A stretch of 64,000 nt of DNA from Quatrionicoccus australiensis. Lineage in GTDB: Bacteria; Pseudomonadota; Gammaproteobacteria; Burkholderiales; Rhodocyclaceae. Positions 47,181-53,729 of this stretch are shown here, one piece after another. Within the stretch, counting starts at the first letter, position 1. The number at the start of each line of letters is the position of its first letter. Both the position numbers and the translations under genes were made by a program. The notes beneath the pieces were generated by a model. It ran no database searches. It was not told the origin of the DNA and was given only the letters and a program-made list of their open reading frames with translations. The stretch spans positions 3,100,001 through 3,164,000 of the forward strand of contig NZ_CP075188.1 in the NCBI RefSeq assembly GCF_020510525.1, written 5' to 3'.

Positions 47181-47507
47181 ATGCACAAACAACTATTCAC
47201 CCTCATTCTGAGCGGCGCCCTGCTCGCCGGCACCAGCGCGGCCCAGGCGGTCGACGGCGAAAATATCGTCAAAAAGGCCCGCTGCGTTGCCTGCCACGCC
47301 GTCGACGTCAAACGCGTCGGCCCCGCCTACAAGGACGTCGCCGCCAAATACCACGGCGACAAGAGCGCCCCCGGCAAACTGTTCGACAAGGTCCGCCACG
47401 GCGGCAGCGGCAACTGGGGCGAGATCCCGATGACCCCGCACGGCGCCGACAAGATCAGCGACGAAGACCTGAAAACAGCCATCCAGTGGGTGCTGTCGCT
47501 GCACTGA
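47181..47507 (+). CDS. Class I cytochrome c (c551/c5-like)
   Basis: A 108-residue secreted cytochrome with signal peptide ending AAQA and haem motif CVACH near residue 35. GPAYKDVAAKY and the Met ligand in GEIPMTPH are typical of c551-type carriers. It follows the DUF779 gene by 16 bp. It may carry electrons between alcohol/aldehyde-oxidising enzymes and an oxidase. Confidence 0.88.
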   Translation: MHKQLFTLILSGALLAGTSAAQAVDGENIVKKARCVACHAVDVKRVGPAYKDVAAKYHGDKSAPGKLFDKVRHGGSGNWGEIPMTPHGADKISDEDLKTAIQWVLSLH

Positions 47508-47919
47508 GCAAGTGTTGCAGGCCTGACCAGGGGAGAACAGCAACCCCGAGATAATGGCGAAAAGCCAACGCAGGCAAAAAGACCAGGGCCGCGCCAAAAG
47601 CGCGGCCCTTGGGCTGTTTACCGGTGGGGTTTATTGGTGTTTTGCGACGCCAGGAATCCACAGCCCAAAGCAAAACTTGGGGAGGCTGACCCAAAGCCGA
47701 CATCAAGATGGCATTAGCCACAAAATGACAAACGCGTTCATTGCAGGCAGAATCGGGAAAAAGGAGATGCAAGCATGCCGTGTTTGACCGCCATCTATTC
47801 TCGTAAACACCGTTCGAAATCAGCCGAAAGCCTCGTAGGGCCTTATATCCGAAGAGCCGCGTTATCCAGCGTATACGGCGCCCTGCCAGCGTATACGTCA
47901 AAAACGCCGTCTACTTCAC
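47508..47919. other. Gene-free gap before the cassette array
   Basis: These 412 bp hold no gene I can support. A perfect hairpin AGGGCCGCGC/GCGCGGCCCT (47585-47594, 47600-47609) near the start may end the cytochrome transcript although it lacks a T-run. The rest has lower GC. A 12-base direct repeat CCAGCGTATACG occurs at 47866-47877 and 47886-47897. No integrase remnant is recognisable. Confidence 0.5.
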
Positions 47920-47926
47920 GTTGGGC
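47920..47926 (+). other. Integron core site GTTGGGC at the left end of cassette A
   Basis: GTTGGGC fits the core GTTRRRY. It is the exact complement of GCCCAAC at 48326-48332 at the other end of the same cassette, the relation expected for a circularised gene cassette. The ATG of the cassette gene follows four bases later. Confidence 0.65.
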
Positions 47927-47929
47927 GTC

Positions 47930-48361
47930 ATGAATACGTCCCCGCTCTTTTCCGTACTCGACAGCGATGAACTCAACGCTCTCCTTCGTGCGCTGCTTCA
48001 AGCGAAATTTCGTCCCAGCCTGCCGGACACTGACCTCTCCACCAGCAGTTTTGTTGTCGCAATGATTGAACGCGCCCTAGAAGCACAGAGAGAGGTTGCA
48101 CTCGCATTGGGCAATGCAACGATGCTTGCCAATCTTGAAACATGGCAAAAGGCCGAAGAAAACCCGCTGTACCTTTCCGCCGCGCGGGAAAGGTTGCAAG
48201 AATGCCCAGCCAACGTCTGGCTCCGGTGGTCGAACGAAGAGCGCCTTTACTACGTACGGCAAGTTCTGAGCCCGCTTCATGCGGAGCAACCAGTATTGGA
48301 AGAACTTCTAAATTCGATGCCTGCAGCCCAACCCATCAATCCACCGGACGCTGCGCGATGA
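47930..48361 (+). CDS. Cassette-encoded protein of unknown function (cassette A)
   Basis: A 143-residue soluble protein, rich in Leu, Ala and Glu and probably all helical. I do not recognise the family. No signal peptide, membrane helix or metal motif is seen. The gene begins four bases after a cassette core site, and its end overlaps an attC-like site, with the TGA inside the loop of the stem. This compact arrangement, with no promoter of its own, is typical of integron cassettes. Confidence 0.75.
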   Translation: MNTSPLFSVLDSDELNALLRALLQAKFRPSLPDTDLSTSSFVVAMIERALEAQREVALALGNATMLANLETWQKAEENPLYLSAARERLQECPANVWLRWSNEERLYYVRQVLSPLHAEQPVLEELLNSMPAAQPINPPDAAR

Positions 48362-48396
48362 AGCCGCGCAGCGTCCGGTGATATCAAACGTTGACG
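48326..48396 (+). other. attC-like site of cassette A
   Basis: GCCCAAC (48326-48332) opens the site. A 15-bp perfect stem CACCGGACGCTGCGC (48342-48356) with 48366-48380 encloses a nine-base loop, and AAACGTTGAC closes it, where an intact site would read AACGTTRRRY. The right edge is cut by the IS1182-family element. No T-run follows, so a terminator is unlikely. Confidence 0.75.
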
Positions 48397-50174
48397 CTGT
48401 AGAAAAACCCTTTTCCAGCCCGATTTCCGGCAAAAAAATGGCGCAGGTTTTCTTTGCGCCTTTTTGCTTTTTCATGCATTTGAACTGGTCAACCGCTGCG
48501 CCCTCCTGTCGGGGATGGCGGCAACCGCCTGGCAGGGAGATTCCTTCTCTTGTTGCCTACTGCCCGAACCCGTGATGCGCCAGTTTCTCGATGTTGTGCA
48601 CCAGGCAATACAGCTTCCATTGCGTGTCGACCTTCTTGCGCCCGCGTAGCGTGAACCGATCCAGCCGCTTGTTGTGCCGCAGGTTGCCAAACACCGGCTC
48701 GACCGTGGCAAACCTCCTCCCGTAACGGGCTTTGCCTTCTTCGCTGTCGATGGCCCGCTTCATCCGGTCGGTGTGGCTTTCTTCGGTTGTATTGGCTTTG
48801 CCGCGGAAGAAAGCAACCTGCCGAACCTGGGTCTTCTCCGGCGTGCGCAGGCATTTGGCGCGTTGTTCGCAGGGTAGGCAATCGCGCAGGGTGCCGCTGT
48901 ATTTCGTGGCGAGGCGGCCGTTGTGGATGCAGTTCGTGCCGTTGCGGTAGAGCTGCTTGCCGGCTGGACAGCTACAAATACCAGTGGCCGGATCGAGCGT
49001 GAAGTCCTGCGGCCGGTAACGTTTGGCGGCTTTCTTCGGGTGCGCCTTGTCGTAGAGCGGATCAGGCTTCTGCTTGTGTTTGCCCTGGTCCTTGAAGCGT
49101 TCGTCGCGTTGGCGCATGCCGTTGTCGGCAATCAGGGCGTTGATGTTCTCTTTGGCCAGTTCCTTGAGGTTGCGTTCTGAGTGGTAGCCGGCATCGGCCG
49201 TGTAGAGCGTATCCGGGGTGGCCTGGGCTTGCGTGGCGCGCACGACCGGCAGCAGCAGTTCCTGTTCCGAACCCGTGCCATGGGCTTGCGCTTCGATAAT
49301 GACCTGATTTTTGGCGTCGACCGCTGCCACGCCAGTAAAGCCTTGTATGACGCCTTTGCCGGTCGCCATCTTGGCGCTGTCCGGATCGGTGCGGTTGCTC
49401 TTCCTGATGGCGCCTTTGCTGCCTTTGCGATCCTTCGGGTGATCGGCCAGCCACTGGCGCAGTTCGGCGGCTTCACGCCCCAGGCTTTCGGCCTTTTGCC
49501 GGCATTTCTCGGCAAGGTCGGGTTCGACGGGCAGGCTGTCATTTGCGCGGTGGCGCTCAAGCATCTTCCTGGCAGCGGCTTCGAGTTTGTCGGCTTGATG
49601 GGCGAAGTCAGCGCGCGTGCCGCTTCTGGCTTTGGAGGCGTTGCTTGGCAGTTTGACGCCGTCAATGGCGAACATCTCCCGGCCGATCAGGCCTTGCCGG
49701 TCGCAGAGGTAAAGCACCTGGGCGAAGAGTTGGGCGACTTCCTCGTCGAGGCTGGAGACGAAGGCGGCCAGCGTCGTAAAGTGCGGCGCGGAGTCGCCGC
49801 TGAGAGCGATGAAAGTGACGTGTTCGCGGCACAGCCGCTCGATGCCCCGGCTGCTCACCACACCCTGAGCGTAGGCACAGAGAATGACCTTGAGCAGCAT
49901 CCCCGGCGGGTAGGCGCAGGCACCGCTTTGGTCATTGCGGTAACGGGTGTCGAAGAGGGAAAGGTCGAATTCGTGCTCAAGCAGGTGATGCACGGCATGT
50001 TCGAAACTGCCCGGCAGGAGTTGCTTCTCCAGATCCACCGCCAGGAACCTCGGGCTGGTGTCGATTGCTTTGTAGCGGGCCATGGCCTTCTCCTGAACTC
50101 GTCTTCAGGTTGGAGCCTTGTTATTCCATATGGTTCACGGCACGATGCGGGTATGGATACTATTTTTCTACAGC
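48396..50174 (-). mobile_element. IS1182-family element inserted at the cassette A/B junction
   Basis: About 1.78 kb bounded by a 12-bp inverted repeat, GCTGTAGAAAAA at 48396-48407 and its complement at 50163-50174. It contains one intact transposase. It begins directly at the core of an attC-like site, and the sequence beyond its other end resumes with TTCGTTAGAG, a cassette-like start. I see no clear target duplication. Confidence 0.8.
48557..50083 (-). CDS. IS1182-family transposase (first copy)
   Basis: A 508-residue transposase. The N-terminal DUF772-like region (PPGMLLKVILCAYAQGVVSSRGIERLCRE), a DDE domain with FAIDGVKLPSN, TADAGYHSERN and the later FATVEPVFGNLRHNK motif are intact. 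A cysteine-rich insert (CSCPAGK...CLPCEQRAKCL) before the last motif is typical of the family. It differs strongly from the second IS1182-type copy at 53.8 kb. Confidence 0.92.
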   Translation of the reverse strand: MARYKAIDTSPRFLAVDLEKQLLPGSFEHAVHHLLEHEFDLSLFDTRYRNDQSGACAYPPGMLLKVILCAYAQGVVSSRGIERLCREHVTFIALSGDSAPHFTTLAAFVSSLDEEVAQLFAQVLYLCDRQGLIGREMFAIDGVKLPSNASKARSGTRADFAHQADKLEAAARKMLERHRANDSLPVEPDLAEKCRQKAESLGREAAELRQWLADHPKDRKGSKGAIRKSNRTDPDSAKMATGKGVIQGFTGVAAVDAKNQVIIEAQAHGTGSEQELLLPVVRATQAQATPDTLYTADAGYHSERNLKELAKENINALIADNGMRQRDERFKDQGKHKQKPDPLYDKAHPKKAAKRYRPQDFTLDPATGICSCPAGKQLYRNGTNCIHNGRLATKYSGTLRDCLPCEQRAKCLRTPEKTQVRQVAFFRGKANTTEESHTDRMKRAIDSEEGKARYGRRFATVEPVFGNLRHNKRLDRFTLRGRKKVDTQWKLYCLVHNIEKLAHHGFGQ

Positions 50175-50246
50175 TTCGTTAGAGATTGCCCTTCCGCCGA
50201 CGGGGCACTATTTCGTATGTCGGCACAAAATCACAAGGAGAATGCC

Positions 50247-50360
50247 ATGCGTAACTTAATTCGGAAGGTGCTGGAGATGTGGAAGTGCAAGTGTGGTGCA
50301 GAGTGGCCGGACGATAAAAACTTCTGCATGTACTGCGACCGCGAAAAGCCTATTCGCTAG
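50247..50360 (+). CDS. Zinc-ribbon mini-protein (cassette B)
   Basis: A 37-residue protein with four cysteines as C-x-C and C-xx-C (KCKCGAEW...NFCMYC), the form of a small zinc ribbon. It has an AAGGAG ribosome site seven bases before the ATG. It lies just inside a cassette-like start (GTTAGAG at 50178-50184) and before the next low-GC gene. Function unknown; antitoxin-like or DNA-binding roles are possible but not shown. Confidence 0.6.
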   Translation: MRNLIRKVLEMWKCKCGAEWPDDKNFCMYCDREKPIR

Positions 50361-50432
50361 AATATTTCCGCGCACTGGGGTGGATGACTCACCCGTCTGC
50401 CCTCGGTGCCTAACGAATATAGGGAGCGTTGT

Positions 50433-50951
50433 GTGAGCATTGATCTGACAATAAAGATGGTAGCCGATGTGTTTGGGATTAGGCAGTCTGACTGGAATTC
50501 ATTATTCCAGCGGAGGCCGTGCCCTTACTACTTTTACTACAAACAAGAGTCTGATCTTCGTACCGAATTGAGACGGTATGCAGAAATTCACGACAAAGAT
50601 TGCAAATGGAATTTCAATGATATTGGTTACCACACGTACGATTCTGGCTTCTTCGGAAAAACGTACTACGTTTCGTGTCGCAATTGCTCTAAGGGGCACA
50701 TTTCGGGAAACATTACTGCTGAAATTGCCAGAATAAAGATACTCAAAGAAAGTGCCGACCCAGCCAACCCAAAGGAAGGGTTCTTTTCTACGGAAGTGCT
50801 TGAAGAGCAGTATGTCCTCTGGTCTATCCGACTAGACATGAAGTGCAACAGGTGCGACAAACATACTGTGTGGCATGGTCTACAGAATACTGACTCCGAA
50901 TCTCATTGGGGATTTTCGAACTTTGATTCGTCGTTTGCGAAGTGCAAGTAA
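50433..50951 (+). CDS. Unknown low-GC cassette protein with CxxC pairs (cassette B)
   Basis: A 172-residue soluble protein I do not recognise. Cysteine pairs SCRNCSKGH near residue 83 and KCNRCDKH near 145 suggest a zinc site. The base composition is markedly lower in GC than the surrounding chromosome, a sign of transfer. A GTG start is chosen because AGGGAG lies six bases before it. It is followed eight bases later by an attC-like site, so it is probably a cassette gene. Confidence 0.7.
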   Translation: MSIDLTIKMVADVFGIRQSDWNSLFQRRPCPYYFYYKQESDLRTELRRYAEIHDKDCKWNFNDIGYHTYDSGFFGKTYYVSCRNCSKGHISGNITAEIARIKILKESADPANPKEGFFSTEVLEEQYVLWSIRLDMKCNRCDKHTVWHGLQNTDSESHWGFSNFDSSFAKCK

Positions 50952-50958
50952 CGGCAAT

Positions 50959-51016
50959 CCCTAACCTTGCGTTCGAGGCGACCTGCGCGAAAAACCGCGC
51001 AGGCGCCTCAACTTTA
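50959..51016 (+). other. attC-like site of cassette B (right core degraded)
   Basis: CCCTAAC (50959-50965) opens the site and complements the left core GTTAGAG in six of seven bases. GAGGCG-A-CCTGCGCG (50975-50989) pairs with 50996-51009, leaving one unpaired A at 50981. A single extrahelical base is the signal that orients integrase on attC. The expected GTT core reads AACTTTA here. Confidence 0.65.
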
Positions 51017-51199
51017 CTACAAGGGCTTCCCCATTCTCCGCAAGCGTTCTGAAGTTTTATCGTTTCATTCCTGATCCCGTTTTCCTGCTGTTCATCGAGT
51101 CACTGTCGTGTCGGTGCGAGAAGGTGAAGGACTGCGGTACTACAACCGGTCATGTTGGACTTTTGCCCGGACCCTGATGAAAGACGCGCGCGGGGGCCT
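51017..51199. other. Unassigned remnant between cassette B and the IS110-family element
   Basis: About 180 bp with no supported gene. It may be a decayed cassette. It ends in GCCTCATTCGTTA, which resembles the right end of an attC and is repeated beyond the neighbouring IS. Confidence 0.45.
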
Positions 51200-51208
51200 C
51201 ATTCGTTA

Positions 51209-52499
51209 GCCGGGAGTCACTGGCCTCCCCTGGAGTTAATCAGGCTCTCCCCGCGCGGGTCCAACCCGCTTCACATCAACGCTGCAGTGCTTCGCTGGGC
51301 TTGGGCCGCCAGCGAACGGCCGATGATTCCTTTCTGTTTTTCCCTATAGACGCTTTTGCTGTTCAGGCGGTCTCTTCGATGAGTCGGAAATCCTCGCCGT
51401 AGTGCAATGCCGCCCAGGCCAGGCGCAGGTTCTTGGCGGCAATGGCGACCGCCGCTTTCCAGTAACCCCGTCGTTCGACCAGCGCTCTCGCCCAGCGACT
51501 GAACCGGTCCTGCTTCTCGCCCAGTCCGGCGAGGACGGATCGGGCACCCATGACGAGCAGGCTGCGCAGGTAGGCGTCGCCCGCCTTGGTGATTCGGCCC
51601 AGCCGCGCTTTGCCACCACTGCTGTATTGGCCGGGAACGAGTCCGGCCCAGGCAGCGAGTTGCCGACCGTTCTTGAAGTCGTGGCCGCCGCCCAGGCTGG
51701 CAACCAGGGCGCTGGCCGTGGTCGGGCCGATGCCGGGGAGTTGCATGAGTTGCCGGCTGCGTTGGTCTTGTTTGGCGGCTTGGGCAATGGCTTTGTCGTA
51801 CTCGTCGATGCGTTCGTTGAGCCGATCAGCATGTACGAGCAGGTCCCCGACACAGCGGTTGGCCCAGCCGGGAAGTTCTTCAAGGTGGGCACCGATTTCC
51901 CGGCGCAGGCGTTCAACTTTCTGCGGCAGCACAATGCCGAACTCGCTGATCAGGCCGCGCAAGCGGTTGTAGAGCGCCGTGCGTTCTTCGATGAAGCCTT
52001 GCCGGGTGCGGTGCAGGCAGAGGATGGCTTGCTGGTCGACGTCCTTGACCGGCACGAAACGCATGTTGGGCCGGGTGACGGCTTCGCAGATGGCAGCGGC
52101 ATCGGCGGCGTCGTTCTTGCCGCGCTTGCCGCTCATCCGGTACGGCGCCACGAACTTCGGTGCCATCAGTTTGACGGTGTGGCCGAAGCGGCTGAATTCT
52201 CTTGCCCAGTAGTGGGCACCAGAGCAGGCTTCCATGCCGATCAGGCAGGGTGGCAGATTGGCGACCGTCTCCAGCAATTGACCGCGCGCGACCTTGGGCT
52301 TGATGAAAACCGCCTTGCCGCTCTGGTCAACGCCATGCAAAGCGAATACATTCTTGGCGAGATCGATGCCTACGGTGACAATATTCATGGACTTCCCCTT
52401 TCGAACGAATGATTTGGTGTGGAAACTTAATCATGGCAGCAACTGCTGCCGGCGGCTTCCGCCGCTAGTTCGGGACGGGGAAGTCCCTTTCATTCGTTA
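51209..52499 (-). mobile_element. IS110/IS1111-family element in an attC-like target
   Basis: About 1.29 kb carrying one intact transposase. The 9-base sequence CATTCGTTA occurs on both sides (51200-51208 and 52491-52499), and the right copy runs into GTTATGC, the core of cassette C. This placement matches the IS1111-attC group, known to insert specifically into cassette recombination sites. Exact ends are inferred from the repeated target. Confidence 0.75.
51363..52388 (-). CDS. IS110/IS1111-family transposase
   Basis: A 341-residue DEDD transposase. The RuvC-like N-terminal domain shows VGIDLAKNVFALH, GMEACSGAHYWA and GKNDAADAAAICEA; the C-terminal transposase_20 domain shows MQLPGIGPTTASALVASLGG and the catalytic-serine region. 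It is intact. Confidence 0.93.
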   Translation of the reverse strand: MNIVTVGIDLAKNVFALHGVDQSGKAVFIKPKVARGQLLETVANLPPCLIGMEACSGAHYWAREFSRFGHTVKLMAPKFVAPYRMSGKRGKNDAADAAAICEAVTRPNMRFVPVKDVDQQAILCLHRTRQGFIEERTALYNRLRGLISEFGIVLPQKVERLRREIGAHLEELPGWANRCVGDLLVHADRLNERIDEYDKAIAQAAKQDQRSRQLMQLPGIGPTTASALVASLGGGHDFKNGRQLAAWAGLVPGQYSSGGKARLGRITKAGDAYLRSLLVMGARSVLAGLGEKQDRFSRWARALVERRGYWKAAVAIAAKNLRLAWAALHYGEDFRLIEETA

Positions 52500-52514
52500 T
52501 GCACTAAGAGCCAC

Positions 52515-52943
52515 ATGATCGAAATCGAGTTTGAAAGCCCGACGGAATCGCTTTGCAAGTGCTGCGGAAATACTACGGTGCGGCTGACGCGCTTCGTCTA
52601 TCGTGATGGCGACGCTCATGCTGTCTACTATGCCCAGTACACACCGCAGCACGAAGAAAAACGGCTAAGTGGCATTATTGGCTTAGGCGAATGGGGAGAG
52701 GATGGCACACCAGACGGCAGGCTCGCGTTTCCTTTTCAGATATGGATTGACGAAGACAGCTTCAAGGTCGGCCTTGTTGATGCGGAGGCTTCTCCGTGGT
52801 CTCACCTTAGGTTTCTTGGGCGAATTCTTGATCGAGAGGAAGCGCTAGAGCATGAGTGGATCAATGAGGTGTTTCACATAACCGACCACATGGTTACTGA
52901 TGATAAAGAAATCATGAGCTATTTCGGAACGCAAGGTGCGTAA
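52515..52943 (+). CDS. Cassette-encoded protein of unknown function (cassette C)
   Basis: A 142-residue soluble acidic protein, likely alpha/beta. The N-terminus has CKCCGN, a possible metal or zinc motif; the rest has no motif I know. It starts 12 bases after the core GTTATGC and ends four bases before GCATAAC, the exact complement. This places it in a complete integron cassette. The function is unknown. Confidence 0.75.
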   Translation: MIEIEFESPTESLCKCCGNTTVRLTRFVYRDGDAHAVYYAQYTPQHEEKRLSGIIGLGEWGEDGTPDGRLAFPFQIWIDEDSFKVGLVDAEASPWSHLRFLGRILDREEALEHEWINEVFHITDHMVTDDKEIMSYFGTQGA

Positions 52944-52946
52944 AGC

Positions 52947-53024
52947 GCATAACCCTAGGCTCAAATTCGCTCCCTCCGGTCGCTGGGACGCGCCTGCGGC
53001 GCGCCCCTTGGCTGCACGTTGGGC
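52947..53024 (+). other. attC site of cassette C
   Basis: GCATAAC (52947-52953) opens it and GTTGGGC (53018-53024) closes it. In the middle GGG-A-CGCGCC pairs with GGCGCGCCC around TGC, with one extrahelical A. GCATAAC is the complement of the cassette's own left core GTTATGC at 52496-52502. Confidence 0.82.
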
Positions 53025-53032
53025 GTCATCAC

Positions 53033-53470
53033 ATGAGCCTCGTTGAAGACATTCGCCAGTATTGGGGCTGGGTCGGCATCGAGCCCCTGGATGTCGTCGG
53101 TGAAAACGACTTCGGCAATCTCATTATCAAAGACGAAGACGGAAAGTACTGGCGCCTGTGCCCAGAAGACTGCTACTGCAAAGTCATTGCCACCAATCGC
53201 GCTGAGCTCGACGCGCTTTCGACCGACCAAGAATTCCTTCACGACTGGTATATGAGTGCGCTCGTTTCCCTCGCAATTGATCAGTGCGGTCCATTGGTGG
53301 ATGGAAGGAAGTATTGCCTCAAGACTCCTGGGATCTTGGGTGGCGCGTACGGCGGGGACAATCTCGCTACTGCTCCTCAGGTTGAACTCGTGCGCTTTTC
53401 CGGTGACGTGGCTCGCCAGATCGAGGAGTTGCCCGATGGCGCGCAAATCAAGCTGAGGATAATCGAATGA
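53033..53470 (+). CDS. Tdi1/DUF1851-type protein (T6SS immunity family), cassette D
   Basis: A 145-residue protein with FGNLIIKDEDGKYWRLCPEDCYC and LHDWYMSALVS...YCLKTPGILGGAYGGDNL, which I recognise as the DUF1851/Tdi1 family linked to immunity against type VI secretion effectors. It begins eight bases after the core GTTGGGC and ends just before GCCCAAC, so it lies in a complete cassette. No effector gene is next to it, so it may give orphan immunity. Confidence 0.8.
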   Translation: MSLVEDIRQYWGWVGIEPLDVVGENDFGNLIIKDEDGKYWRLCPEDCYCKVIATNRAELDALSTDQEFLHDWYMSALVSLAIDQCGPLVDGRKYCLKTPGILGGAYGGDNLATAPQVELVRFSGDVARQIEELPDGAQIKLRIIE

Positions 53471-53471
53471 C

Positions 53472-53534
53472 GCCCAACCCTTCCGTTCGCTCCGGCCTTC
53501 GGCCTCCGCCGGCCGGTTACGTCGAACGTTCATG
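53472..53534 (+). other. attC site of cassette D
   Basis: GCCCAAC (53472-53478) complements the cassette's left core exactly. CGTTCG...CGAACG and CCGGCC...GGCCGG stems fold the site, closing at AACGTTCATG. The last bases differ from GTTRRRY, so it may be the array end. Confidence 0.75.
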
Positions 53535-53713
53535 AGCGTCCGCTTTGAAAACTCTGCAACGGCAGCAATGGGCACACACCAGACATCCCCCCATCCCAAC
53601 CGAATCCGATAAAAATAGCCACTAGCTAGCCAGCCAAACCCTCCTGGCCAATTTCCCAAAACCGGCCTTTCTGACCGGTCGACCGTCCAGAACAACACAA
53701 AACCAAAAAATAC
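53535..53713. other. Gap between cassette array and second IS1182-family element
   Basis: No gene of supportable length. It carries the intergenic palindrome copy CTGACCGGTCGACCGTCCAG (53671-53690) after AAAACCGG, closely matching the copy at 34386-34429. The A-run at 53704-53710 is the T-run of the minus-strand operon terminator whose stem is at 53714-53729. Confidence 0.5.
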
Positions 53714-53729
53714 GCCGCCCAAGGGCGGC
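53714..53729 (-). repeat. Terminator stem duplicated by IS insertion (left copy)
   Basis: GCCGCCCAAGGGCGGC is a perfect palindrome found directly at both ends of the IS1182-family element (also 55336-55351). On the minus strand this copy is followed by GTATTTTTT, so it was the end of the mhp operon terminator. Confidence 0.8.

Noticed and set aside
47585..47609. Perfect 10-bp hairpin after the cytochrome gene as a rho-independent terminator
   Set aside because: Only TGGGC follows instead of a T-run, so I describe it as a hairpin within the gap and do not list it as a terminator.
47455..47901. 148-codon minus-strand frame in the gap as an integrase or other gene
   Set aside because: No integrase motif, overlaps the end of the cytochrome gene and has no ribosome site.
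48480..48495. GGTCAACCGCTG in the left part of the IS1182-family element as a copy of the intergenic palindrome
   Set aside because: It lies inside the IS and lacks the symmetric second half and the CCGGCAAAA flanks.
50408..50414. GCCTAAC resembling an attC box
   Set aside because: No stem or GTT core follows; the next gene begins within 20 bases, and no matching GTTAGGC lies at the left of that cassette.
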